From Fibrobacter sp. (GTDB lineage Bacteria > Fibrobacterota > Fibrobacteria > Fibrobacterales > Fibrobacteraceae): 64,000 nucleotides of DNA. Positions 36,601 through 46,446 of the stretch are shown here, piece by piece. The position numbers and the translations under genes were made by a program. Numbering within the stretch: position 1 is the stretch's first letter; each line of letters starts with the position of its first letter. The DNA is taken from positions 1 through 64,000 of the forward strand of contig JAKSIK010000004.1 of NCBI GenBank assembly GCA_024398835.1, read 5' to 3'. Below the pieces are notes generated by a model. It was not told the DNA's origin. It was given only the letters and a program-made list of their open reading frames with translations, and searched no databases.

Positions 36601-39600
36601 AAATATTCATGGCAAAGGCATTGTCTAGCCAGTTGTGTTCATGGCAATCCTGCGTGCGCTCAGAAGCAGAGCATTCATACTTTACCGGACGGAAGCTCCA
36701 TTCGTAGTAATCGTTGGAGCCATCCAAAGAGCCTTCACCAAACTGAATGGCAAAACGCACCGGAACCTTGGACGCTTCGGTCTGGTAGTGAATTTCCATC
36801 TTGACAGACTTGTAAGAGGAAAGGTCCTTCACGTCCGTCTCAAAAATACGAGTCACTCCCACTTCCTGACCCGGAGACATGTTCTGGTAATCCAGCACCA
36901 AAGCCGTTTCCTTCAAAGGAGCGTTGGTATCTGTATCACGTTCTGTCTTGATGTTGGGAGACTTGGTGTATTTGTTGGAATTTTCCCTATTGTTAATGGT
37001 AGAGACCTTGACATAGCTGGTATCACGAGTATCCACCGATTCCGTCACTTCCACAGGAGAACCATTGACCTCAACAATCTGGGAATTTTCCGTAGAACTG
37101 GTCTTATAAAGATCCGCAACCGTCGTCTCTTCCCAGGAATTGCCCACAACCGCCAAATCCACAATCTGAATCTTGGCTTCAGCCACCCCTGGATTCAGTT
37201 TACCCACCCAAAGGCGCGTAAACAAGGCCTCTGCCAAAATAGATTTGTAATCACTACCTGTAGGAGAAACAATAGTGTCATACTGATTCAATGGAATCCG
37301 CCACTTACGCCAGCCATTTTTCAGTTCCTCAAAATTGGCAGGATCCGTATCAGACAAATCAATGCGATAGCGAACAAAACTGATATCCGTATCCAAAGAA
37401 CCATTGCGGTTAATATCCTCCGTATCATAGGCACGCTCGCCCGAGTTGTTCTCAGTACCATTGATATTGACCGGAGGATCGCTTTCATCATCCAAATCGT
37501 CATCGTAGTCATCCTGGGCAATATCCATGGTAGAAGCGTCTGAATTCAGTGTAGTGACCTTAGAAGACACGCATCCCGAAATACGGCAATCCCAAACCGT
37601 CCGAACTTCATCGCTACCAGAAAGTCCATCAATACCTTTATCATGCAACGCCGTAGTGGTGCCCAAATCGTTTTCGCCATCGTATGTCCCATTGGGTTCA
37701 GCACCATTGATGGAAATATCTTCACTCACCAAACCCAAATCAATGAAAATGGAACCCACATTACCACGAGCCACAATCTCAATGTATTTCATGTCGCTCA
37801 AATCCTGATAGTAGGAACTGTTGGGCCGCATAATGCCACCCCAGGAATTTCCTACCAGGTTATCGTTCGCCCGCAAGGTCATCTTCAGCACCGTCAAGTG
37901 CTGATTATCCACATCGGAGTTCCCTACACTGGGATAGATGTACTTGTACAACTCCGTATTATTGCTATGCCAAATGAACTCGCCCTTATGGCGGAAGTCT
38001 TGATCCGGAATATATGTCGGGAGGTTGGAAGCAACGCCGCCAGGAGGCGATGCCGGGTACCAAGATAGTCTAGAAAGTGGATAGTTCAAACCTGTCAAAG
38101 ATGTTTCAAAGTCTTCTACCAAAGCCTCATTGTCATCGCTAGTATTGGCATTGTGATGACTTGCGGCAAATTCCGCTTCAAAGCGCCAGTTAGATTTTGC
38201 GTTAGTTTCAATCCCAGGAATGGCATTCACCAAATCCGTCAGCACCTGTACGGTATCTTGCAAGCGAAGGTTCATTCCCCAAAGGACGCTAGAGAAGGGT
38301 TCGTTCCCTAAAGTAGGCGTTTTTGCAGTAGTACTCTGACTCTTGTACAAAGCGGTAACACCAAACAAAGAACCCGTTCCAAAACCATACCGTTCCAATG
38401 GCAATTCCGCACGAGCACCCAACAGCAATTTATTGTCTATCTCAAATAGCGGTTCGCATTCGAAGGTGACCTTTATTTCCTTATTGGGGTCCAAGGCTCG
38501 TTCGCTCAAAAGTTCAATCTGGCCCAACTCATAGTTCACTTCATAGTCTGTACCGCGAACAAGAACCGTAGAACCTGCCGTCAACTTTTCCGTACCAGGC
38601 GAAATATCCATACAAGAACCAGCACTTACAGAATAGCTGGAACTTGGGTCACGAACGCTAATGACGGAATTACGACGCTTTCCCACGGACTCAAAGTAGA
38701 AACGGCTGGTGAATCGTCCCAAGTTGTACACGGGAAGCGTATACATCTGGGCCATCGCTCCCGTGGAGTCCAAAAGTCTCAAAGGTTCCAGGCAGTTTTC
38801 CCGAGCCCGTTCCGCTGCCCGCGGGCCAGAGTAATCCTTCATGGGCTTACAAGGAAGCCACATTTCACCGGTATAATTTCCGCTGGCATCCTTCTTGAAT
38901 ATAGAAGCGTCATTGACCAGGGGAACACCCGTAGTTGAATCCGCCACACCCAAATCCTTCAGGAAGGTTCCCGTCGTTCCAGACTTATTCTTCATTCGCA
39001 GCACAAAACTACTGGAAGCTCCATCAGAAATACCCACAGAATACACATTACGAAGCATGAGCTTATCAATATCCGTCAATTCTGAAAGAGTTGCATCCCA
39101 CTGAATAAGCACCACCTTGGAGCCATCCCGAATGGTAGTCCCCGTACGCCCTGTACCATCGTTGCTCCAACTTGCGGCAAGCAACGTATTGCGATTCACT
39201 CCATTAATCTTGAGAATACCTGTTTTAGAATCATAAACGTAATCCGAGGAAGGAATCTCCACCATCCGTTCCACTTTCTTCTCAATGCGTTTTCCACTTG
39301 AAGTCACATATACTACCGTCAGATTGTCAATGACATCTTTAGAAGTATTCATGGCACTACGCTTATAGAGTTTTAAATTCGTTGCCGGATAACTGGAAGT
39401 GGTGCGACCCGCAATCGCGGCATTGATGTAATTGTCTCTCGCATCGTGATTCAAGAAGTAGTAACGGTAGGCCACGAACTGCTTGTCCAAAATCTGAAAT
39501 TCCGTAGTAGTTTCGCTAGCATTAATGGTGTACTCTTCCTGGCTGCCGCCATCCTGCGAGGCAATGGTAGTAAGACGCCAATCCCCCAACTTCCATTCCG

Positions 39601-40528
39601 CTTTAATACCGAACAATCCCTGATGGTTTTCGGAATAGCCCGTCAGTTCCGTACCCGTCAAAGATAGAGAGGTAGTACCCGCTTCCACACGCTGCAGAAT
39701 GTAATCTTCAAACTCGTCCTTGTAGGATTCTTCATAAACCACACGAACCTGGTTCTGGATGCCAAGACCACTTTCCACGTTGTTGATTTCCACCGTGATG
39801 TAAGGGCCAATCTTTCCCTTCACCATGAAACTGGGATCGTATGTCAAAGAAAGAGACGGAACAAGGCTAGTATTAGTACTTCCTTCCGCATCATCCTTCT
39901 CCCCATACCCCTTCAAACGAATATCCATGGTTCCCTGGAGCATGAGTTTAGGCTTATCAAAGCCAAAATCTTTCATCCAGGCAGGCATGGGAACAGGCAC
40001 AGAGATATCAAACATGGAGCCCATTTCTGGAGCTTCATAACCTGCATCCCGTTGTCCAACCAATCCGTTCAACCACAAATTCTTCCGGCCCACATCGTAC
40101 ATGTCCGACACATAATCCGCCAATTCAGGGTAGTGGGCCGTCCATACCGTGGTGGTATCTCTGGAAATTCCATTCACCCGTTTCTCGCTCACGTCCAGTT
40201 CACGGGTAGCCATGTCAATGTCGTGAGTGTACGCCTGCCCCTTGGTGGTTTTCATCAACCGTGGCGAGGCGCCAACGCCTCCAAAAGGCAACATGTTGTT
40301 TAACGGTGTTGCGGAAGGGGGCAATTCCATGTACTGGTAAGTAGGCTGCCATTCCGTCTCTGCCGGGTCCTGCGTTGCAGGTTCCCCACCAGCAGGATAT
40401 TCCGGCGGGTTAGACGCATTCGACCCCTCTTGAGACCATGTCAAAGAGGTTGCCAGGGAGAGAACCAGGCAAAACGCAATACGCCCAAAACGGGTCCTAT
40501 GTGAGAACCTTAAAAACAATAGGCACAA
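33656..40528 (-). CDS. sprA: SprA/Sov-like giant outer-membrane protein (type IX secretion)
   Basis: 2290 residues, close to the ~2400 of SprA, which forms the outer-membrane pore of the type IX secretion system. After a signal peptide (FCLVLSLATSLTWSQ) the early part has typical SprA phrases: MLQGTMDIRLKGYG (~205), VEAGTTSLSLTGTELTGYSENHQGLFGIK (~290), and repeated aromatic beta strands to the end, which finishes with an aromatic strand (IALMLRFD) as in beta-barrels. The start codon is uncertain: the open frame opens with TTG at 40528 and no ATG precedes the signal peptide. It would export proteins with C-terminal sorting domains such as the two GH44 enzymes. Homology was judged by eye. Confidence 0.7.
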
Positions 40529-40568
40529 AATACAAAATTAAGAACCTAAAAATGGGGATTTTTCCCAT

Positions 40569-42059
40569 TTAAAGGGGAATATTTCCATGGGATTTTTCGC
40601 CCTTGGAACAAGGCCTTTCCCTCAAGGATTCAAAGGCATTGGAAAGCCGCTCACGGGTGGTGGATAAGGGGATGATTTCGTCGATAGTACCATTAGCAAC
40701 GCCCGCCCGCGGATTCAGATATTTGTCCTCATACGCACGCGTTTTTTCTTGCAAGAATTTCTCCGGCTGGGCAGCCGCTTTCAGCTCCTTCTTGTAGAGA
40801 ATGCGAACGGCACCCTCGGCACCCATGACCGCAATCTGCGCCATAGGCCAGGCATAAACGTAGTCCGCCCCGATATTCTTGCTGTTCATTGCAACATACG
40901 CCCCACCGAAAGCTTTCCGCATCACGAGAGTCACTTTCGGCACTTTTGCCTCAGAGAATGCATAAAGAAGTTTCGCCCCATGGCGAATGATTCCCAGTTG
41001 TTCCTGCTTGCTTCCCGGCATGTAGCCCGGAACATCTACCAGAGATAGGAGCGGTATGTCAAATCCATCGCAAAAACGGACAAATCGAGCGGCCTTGTCC
41101 GAAGCGTCCACATCTAGGGCGCCAGCCATCCAGTTCGGCTGATTAGCCACAACGCCAATAACCGAGCCATCCAAGCGTAAGAGCCCCACGACCACATTCC
41201 TAGCGAAATTCTTCTGGATTTCAAAAAAACTTCCTTTATCTGCAAAAGCCGTAATGACATCTCGCACATCATAAGCCGTCTTCGGATTCGCAGGAACGAT
41301 TTTTTCAAGAGAGAGAGAGGCATCGACAGCCTCGCCCACAACTACCGCAGGCTTTTCACCAGAGTGCTGCGGCAAATACTGGAGCAAATTCCGCACGCCC
41401 TTCAAGCACGCCGCATCGTCGGAATAGACAACGCTCGCCACGCCAGAGGTAACTTCGTGAACCCGCGCCCCGCCTAAATCCTCAATGGAGATTTCCTCCC
41501 CGATGACCTCCTTCACGACGGCGGGGCCGGTGATGAACATCTGGCTCGTTTTCTCAGTCATGAAAATGAAGTCGCTAAGAGCCGGAGAATAGCAGGCACC
41601 GCCCGCACAGGGCCCGAGAATGCAGGCAATCTGAGGGATTACTCCGGAATTTTTCGTATGACGAAGGAATATACCGCCCGTAGCATCCAATGCGGCAACG
41701 CCTTCTTCAATGCGGGCTCCGCCACCATCGTAAATGGAGATGTAGGGAGCCTTTGCCGCTAGCGCCATATCCATGATGCGGCAAATCTTCTGAGCGTGAA
41801 TCGCGCCCAAAGTTCCTCCGCGAATGGTAAAATCCTGGGCAGAGATATAAGCAGCGCGGCCGTTAATTTTTCCGTAGCCCGTCACTACCCCATCGCCAAA
41901 CTTGGCATACTTTCCAGGGCCATCCGCAAAATCATCCACCTCCACAAACGTCCCTTCATCAAAGAGAATCTGGATGCGCTCCCAAACGGAGAGCTTTCCT
42001 AGGGAATGCTGCCGTTCCAGGCGCTTTGCGTCCATTTCTTTGTGAGGCTGATTCTGCAT
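40569..42059 (-). CDS. Acyl-CoA carboxyltransferase (MmdA / 12S / PccB type)
   Basis: 496 residues with both crotonase-like halves of biotin-dependent carboxyltransferases. Seen: GGTLGAIHAQKICRIMDMA and YISIYDGGGARIEEGVAAL (~110-130), a GPCAGGACYSPALSDF segment (~165), and in the C half DVPGYMPGSKQEQLGIIRHGAKLLYAF (~365) and KAFGGAYVAMNSK (~400). These hold the acyl-CoA and biotin oxyanion-hole glycines. Members are methylmalonyl-CoA decarboxylase alpha, transcarboxylase 12S and propionyl-CoA carboxylase beta, which move a carboxyl between biotin and propionyl/methylmalonyl-CoA. The 5S/OadA-type gene at 19571 could be its partner, and the biotin carrier is elsewhere. Its start lies 79 bp downstream of the AIPR gene on the same strand, behind that gene's terminator. 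Confidence 0.88.
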   Translation of the reverse strand: MQNQPHKEMDAKRLERQHSLGKLSVWERIQILFDEGTFVEVDDFADGPGKYAKFGDGVVTGYGKINGRAAYISAQDFTIRGGTLGAIHAQKICRIMDMALAAKAPYISIYDGGGARIEEGVAALDATGGIFLRHTKNSGVIPQIACILGPCAGGACYSPALSDFIFMTEKTSQMFITGPAVVKEVIGEEISIEDLGGARVHEVTSGVASVVYSDDAACLKGVRNLLQYLPQHSGEKPAVVVGEAVDASLSLEKIVPANPKTAYDVRDVITAFADKGSFFEIQKNFARNVVVGLLRLDGSVIGVVANQPNWMAGALDVDASDKAARFVRFCDGFDIPLLSLVDVPGYMPGSKQEQLGIIRHGAKLLYAFSEAKVPKVTLVMRKAFGGAYVAMNSKNIGADYVYAWPMAQIAVMGAEGAVRILYKKELKAAAQPEKFLQEKTRAYEDKYLNPRAGVANGTIDEIIPLSTTRERLSNAFESLRERPCSKGEKSHGNIPL

Positions 42060-42085
42060 AAATTCTAACCAGGCCTAAAAATAGA

Positions 42086-42116
42086 AAAGACGGCAGGGAA
42101 AACCCACCGTCTTTTT
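42086..42116 (-). terminator. Terminator of AIPR gene
   Basis: Stem AAAGACGG (42086-42093) with CCGTCTTT (42107-42114), inner GGG/CCC. Reading the minus strand it ends in a T-rich run. It also separates the AIPR gene from the carboxyltransferase gene. Confidence 0.75.
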
Positions 42117-42138
42117 CATAAAATCTCCCTTATGGGAA

Positions 42139-44031
42139 TTAGATGAAGGCTTCGATACCACCCACACACTTCTTCCAAGAGGAGTTCTTCTTCACCAGAA
42201 GTTCCAGCATCTTGTCATAAGTGGCTGTGTTGGAGAAGCCCTTCCACAAGCGACGTTCCACAGATTCACCAGAATCCTTGTCGATGGTGGTGATGGTGTC
42301 GTAGTAGGCCGGATTGTCCTTGAATTCGTTAATCAAGATGCCCTTCAAGTCTTCGTTATAAATCTTGGCTGCATACTTGAGGATGGATTCGTTGAAGTTG
42401 AGCTCGTTTTCAACAAGCCATTCGAAATCCTGGATAGGATCGCCATAGATGAGCCAGTGCTTAAGAGCAAGAGCCACAACCAAGTCCTTCACGGCACTGC
42501 GGAAGATGAACTTGTCTTCCAGGCGGCCATTGAAGGTAATCTTTGTCAGCGGGTTATCATCGTTAGCTTCGATGGAAACGCCCTTACCCGGGGTAACCTT
42601 GCGAATCTTGATGGGGAGACGACTGAGGAGCTGCCAAGCCTTCGTAAAGGCGATGGTCTTCCTAACGAAATCCTTTTCCTTATCGGGTGCCACGCGAACG
42701 AAGGCGCCAAAGCAACGCTGATAGAGGGTTTCCTTATCAAAGATGCAATCGCTACTGCGGCATTCGCTGAGTTTGCCATCCATCATAAAGAGGGTCTTGG
42801 CAAGTTCCGGGCGCATACGGACTTCAAGCTTACGGGTACGAGCTTTCAGGCGGACGCCATCCTTATAAACGTAGGTGAAGCCTTCTTCCTGATAGCGCTG
42901 CCAAATGAAGAACTGCAAATCGTCAGCAGCACGGAGGTGATAGCTGAACACCGGATTCTGGCGGTTGTTGGCCATGGTCACCTGGTTCAAGAAGTTGTCG
43001 GCACCAGGATAAGGCACCACAACCTTCACGAGAACCTGGGGGTTCACCGGCTTCTTGCTCTTCTTGGCATAGGTTTCATAAGTGAACAAGCTCTGAGCAC
43101 CGTTAATAATCTTCGGGCGTTCAATGACCAGCACCTTCTTGCCATCACGTTCCTTGGCACGAAGGTCATCGCCTGTAAGGGTCATGCCGTTATGAAGGAA
43201 CGGGAAATCTTCCACATTCACATTCTCATCATCGTTACGTTCCATGGTCTGGAAGGCATCGATAAGAGCGGCATTGGTATGAGTCAAATTGCCGAGATAG
43301 GTACGGATGTTGGAGCTGACGATAGCCATGTTGTGCTTTGTCTTGAGGCGTTTGCCAAGAGCCACATGGTAGTCAAAAATCGTGCGAATGGGGCAGAAAC
43401 CGAGGAACAGTTCGCCGTGATCGCTTGTCAAATGGAGGGGTTCGGAACCCATGACGATTTCAAGTTTGTCATCAGCAGAGCGAAGATCCTTGGTAAGGTC
43501 GTCATGTTCGGCAACGATATCGAGCTTGGCCTTCACATCATTCTTCCAGATGTTCAGCTTGCGGCGCATATCCTTGAGAGTGCGTTCCAGTTCGCTGTCG
43601 GTCACATCGCGGCTGCTGCGGGTACGGAGCACCGTAATCTGCAAAGTCTCCATGTAGGGGCGGCTTGCCGGAGTATCATCATCCTCTTCTTCCTCATCAT
43701 CGCTAATCTTGTTCACTGCCCAGGGGTCAGCTTCTTCACGGAGGGAAAGGAAGAACGGATTGGTAGGGTCACTGGTGCGGAAAACAGCAATCTGGAGCTG
43801 CTTCAAATCGGCATTCAGGTGAGCCACAACTTTTTCAAGAGGAGTATCTTCATCGAGGAATATGAAAAATTCCATGAATCCCTGAGAGTATTGGAAGCCG
43901 TGGAAGCATCCCGATTCGTCCAAATTGAGGTGCCGGAGGGCCTTGATACGGTCATTAGGATCGTTAGGATTTAAACTTAAAAGGCTAGCAACAAAGGCTA
44001 GGCGACGTTCCTGCGATTTTGTTAGTTCCAT
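42139..44031 (-). CDS. AIPR-family protein (abortive phage infection type)
   Basis: 630 residues, cytoplasmic. The central part shows the AIPR phrase ERPKIINGAQSLFTYE (~305), VKVVVPYPG..NFLNQVTMANNRQNPV (~340-365) and a following RAADDLQFFIWQRYQEEG. AIPR proteins were named after a lactococcal abortive infection system, and family members are found in phage defence loci and as solitary genes; the biochemical role is not settled. An acidic run (DDEEEEDDD, ~110) is notable. Base composition is normal, so recent transfer is not evident. The upstream region contains two inverted repeats that may be operators. Confidence 0.68.
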   Translation of the reverse strand: MELTKSQERRLAFVASLLSLNPNDPNDRIKALRHLNLDESGCFHGFQYSQGFMEFFIFLDEDTPLEKVVAHLNADLKQLQIAVFRTSDPTNPFFLSLREEADPWAVNKISDDEEEEDDDTPASRPYMETLQITVLRTRSSRDVTDSELERTLKDMRRKLNIWKNDVKAKLDIVAEHDDLTKDLRSADDKLEIVMGSEPLHLTSDHGELFLGFCPIRTIFDYHVALGKRLKTKHNMAIVSSNIRTYLGNLTHTNAALIDAFQTMERNDDENVNVEDFPFLHNGMTLTGDDLRAKERDGKKVLVIERPKIINGAQSLFTYETYAKKSKKPVNPQVLVKVVVPYPGADNFLNQVTMANNRQNPVFSYHLRAADDLQFFIWQRYQEEGFTYVYKDGVRLKARTRKLEVRMRPELAKTLFMMDGKLSECRSSDCIFDKETLYQRCFGAFVRVAPDKEKDFVRKTIAFTKAWQLLSRLPIKIRKVTPGKGVSIEANDDNPLTKITFNGRLEDKFIFRSAVKDLVVALALKHWLIYGDPIQDFEWLVENELNFNESILKYAAKIYNEDLKGILINEFKDNPAYYDTITTIDKDSGESVERRLWKGFSNTATYDKMLELLVKKNSSWKKCVGGIEAFI

Positions 44032-44109
44032 GTTTTCCTCGGTATATATTATATATCGTCACTAAAAATAGTTTCAATTACCCTATTTTGACCATAAAAA
44101 ATAGCAAAT

Positions 44110-44159
44110 CTTGAAAAAAATGTTTCAAAAAAGATACTTTAGGTGAACATCCGTTCACC
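44110..44159. promoter_or_regulatory. Two inverted repeats upstream of AIPR and LRR genes
   Basis: GGTGAAC-ATCC-GTTCACC (44142-44159) is a perfect inverted repeat. CTTGAAA...TTTCAAAAAAG (around 44110-44132) contains a TTGAAA/TTTCAA pair. Both lie in a very AT-rich gap between divergent genes and could bind a regulator; there is no T run to make the first a terminator. Confidence 0.45.
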
Positions 44160-44245
44160 AGGCCTTTAATTTTTGTCATTTTTCCCAATCCCCTACCCCA
44201 TACCCGTCTAAAAAAGCTATGATTAAAACAGACAAGGAGCGCCCT

Positions 44246-44998
44246 ATGAACCTGCTGGAAATCATCGAAAAAGCCAAATCCGAGAAATCAACCTCCCTGG
44301 ACCTTTCCGGGCAGGGACTTCGCATTTTGCCCCAGGAACTGTTCCAGCTAACTGCGCTCGAGGAACTGAATCTGGATAGGAACAAACTGGTGGAACTGCC
44401 CGAGGAAATCGGCCAGCTGAAAAACCTGAAGCATTTGTCCGCCAGTGAAAACGACCTGATGGAACTGCCGGACTCCATCGGAAACTTGACAAAGCTGGAA
44501 AATCTCTACCTAGGCTATAACAGCCTTTCCGAACTCCCCGCTACCGTCGGAAAGTTGAAGAACCTCCAGACCGTGAATATTGCAAAGAACCAGTTGCTGG
44601 ACCTTCCGAACGAAATCGGCAAGTGGGAGAAGGTGAACAAGCTCTCCCTCCACGACAACATGCTGGCAGAGATTCCAGTTTCCATCGGAAAGATGAAGAG
44701 CCTAGTGAAACTCTACCTGGACAACAACGATTTGGGAAGCATTCCGGCAAGCATCGGTCAACTGGAAAATCTGGAAATTCTCATGATTTCCGGCAACAGC
44801 CTTACAGACATTCCAAGCGAATTCAGCCAACTGAAAAAGCTGCGTGAACTAGTGCTGGATGCAAACAGCCTCTCTACCCTTCCTGAAAGCCTTGCCGATT
44901 GCGAAAGCCTCGCCACCATTTCTGTGGTGGAAAATCCTCTGGACGAAGGCATCCCCCGCGGGCTCCTGAGCAAGAAGAACTTGAAAATCGACCAGTAA
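44246..44998 (+). CDS. Cytoplasmic leucine-rich-repeat protein
   Basis: 250 residues made of about nine 23-residue leucine-rich repeats of the form LPxxIGxLxxLxxLxLxxNxL. There is no signal peptide, so it is probably cytoplasmic. LRR proteins bind other proteins, and no catalytic domain is attached. The start is set at 44246, because AAGGAG lies seven bases before this ATG; the ATG at 44219 has no such signal. Related intracellular LRR proteins are usually scaffolds, but the partner is unknown. Confidence 0.75.
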   Translation: MNLLEIIEKAKSEKSTSLDLSGQGLRILPQELFQLTALEELNLDRNKLVELPEEIGQLKNLKHLSASENDLMELPDSIGNLTKLENLYLGYNSLSELPATVGKLKNLQTVNIAKNQLLDLPNEIGKWEKVNKLSLHDNMLAEIPVSIGKMKSLVKLYLDNNDLGSIPASIGQLENLEILMISGNSLTDIPSEFSQLKKLRELVLDANSLSTLPESLADCESLATISVVENPLDEGIPRGLLSKKNLKIDQ

Positions 44999-45002
44999 GA
45001 TT

Positions 45003-45090
45003 AATGATGAATGCTAAATTATGAATGCTGAATGGTCCTCCGACAGAGATACAGCTGAATAATAAAAGCTACATGCGGAATAATGAATGA
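45003..45090 (+). repeat. ATGAATG-heptad inverted repeat, copy 3 (degenerate)
   Basis: Left arm ATGATGAATG...ATTATGAATGCTGAATG, centre CCTCCGACAGAGATACAGC. The right arm is not the expected inverted CATTCAT but another set of direct units, so this copy is decayed. It overlaps the first possible start of the following protease gene. Confidence 0.5.
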
Positions 45091-45107
45091 TAACGGTGCT
45101 ATGTAAA

Positions 45108-46415
45108 ATGGCTTCTTCTTTTAGAAGCATTTGTTATTTGTACATCTTTTTGCTGTTACTCACAAGTTGTAGCGATTTCTTTTCGCCCGTTAAAAGCACG
45201 GATTCTCCTACAGAATACCAGTTCAACTACTGGCTTTTGCAACGGGCATATCTATACGAAGACGAGCTAGGGAACCTTCCGGAAGAAGGGGACTCCGTAC
45301 AGGTACTATACGATGCCCTGTCAGACCCGTATACAAGATACGCTCCTCCATCTAAAAGCGAAGATGTGGAAATTTCCATCAACACAAGCTTTGTGCCCGG
45401 CGATGTAGGCATGGAATACCTGGAGTACTTCGTTGAAGGGTCTCCCGAAATATCTCCTATTCTCATTTATCGCGTTTATCCCAACAGTCCCGCAGCCAAG
45501 GCAGGAGTTCCACGATACGGAAGGATCTTAAGCGTCAATGGTGTACAACTGTTTGGCGAAGATGCCCGTTACCGCTACGATTCCGTTCTAACCCAAAATG
45601 CTGAATTGGAAATGAGAATCTTTTATGGAGATTCCATTAAGACCTATTCCATGACCAAAGAGGATGTTTACGCCCCTACTCTCTTTTTAGATACCGCCCA
45701 GGGAATCACTTTTATCACCATCACCGAATTTAAACTTACCACCGCAGACCAGGCAAACGGCACCCTAGGAGAACTGCGAACATACTTAGATTCCACAAAG
45801 AACGAGACAGGAACTCGTGTTCTTGATTTGCGAAACAATCCCGGAGGCCACATCAGCCAGTGCGTGGGAGCAGCAGACATGTTCATTCCCAAAGGAACGC
45901 TCTCTACTAGATATTACATCACCTTTGCCCCCGATGGAGAACGAACCATCAGGACCGTTTCCATGGAAGCAACAGCTGGAGATCCCGGCGAATCTGGAGA
46001 TTTCGTCATCCTGGATAATCATGCCAGCGCATCCTGTGCAGAGATATTCATTGCCGCGATGAAGGAAATTCGCCACACACCAATCATTGGAAGCACCACC
46101 TATGGCAAAGGAATCGGGCAATCTTCCTGGAAGACAATTGATGACGGACTCGCCATCATCACCAACCTAGAAATTCTAACTCCCTTGGGAAATACTTACC
46201 ACAAAAAAGGGATTGAGCCCGATTTAATATGCGCCAGTTCTCCTTCTAGACAATGCGCAATTGACTACCTGGGAAAATCGCAGAAAGATACTACAATAAA
46301 AGAAGCCCTTTCAAAGAAGAGTTTCCCTAAAGCCCCAATTGATTTTATAGAAGGTTCATATTTTTCTAAGAAAAAAACTTCCATTGGTGGAGCTATAGCC
46401 TACCCACTTGATTAA
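45108..46415 (+). CDS. S41-family protease, lipoprotein 1
   Basis: About 435 residues. Lipoprotein signal YLYIFLLLLTSC, so probably anchored in the periplasm or at the surface. A PDZ domain (ILIYRVYPNSPAAKAGVPRYGRILSVNG, ~residues 115-150) precedes the C-terminal processing-peptidase core: LDLRNNPGG (~240), NHASASCAEIF with the catalytic Ser (~305), and TTYGKGIGQ with the catalytic Lys (~335). The next gene is a diverged tandem copy. The start is uncertain (45087 or 45108); the later ATG is preferred because the earlier one lies in the repeat tail. Confidence 0.82.
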   Translation: MASSFRSICYLYIFLLLLTSCSDFFSPVKSTDSPTEYQFNYWLLQRAYLYEDELGNLPEEGDSVQVLYDALSDPYTRYAPPSKSEDVEISINTSFVPGDVGMEYLEYFVEGSPEISPILIYRVYPNSPAAKAGVPRYGRILSVNGVQLFGEDARYRYDSVLTQNAELEMRIFYGDSIKTYSMTKEDVYAPTLFLDTAQGITFITITEFKLTTADQANGTLGELRTYLDSTKNETGTRVLDLRNNPGGHISQCVGAADMFIPKGTLSTRYYITFAPDGERTIRTVSMEATAGDPGESGDFVILDNHASASCAEIFIAAMKEIRHTPIIGSTTYGKGIGQSSWKTIDDGLAIITNLEILTPLGNTYHKKGIEPDLICASSPSRQCAIDYLGKSQKDTTIKEALSKKSFPKAPIDFIEGSYFSKKKTSIGGAIAYPLD

Positions 46416-46446
46416 CGCTTAATTCTACAATAAGGATTTTGAATAA

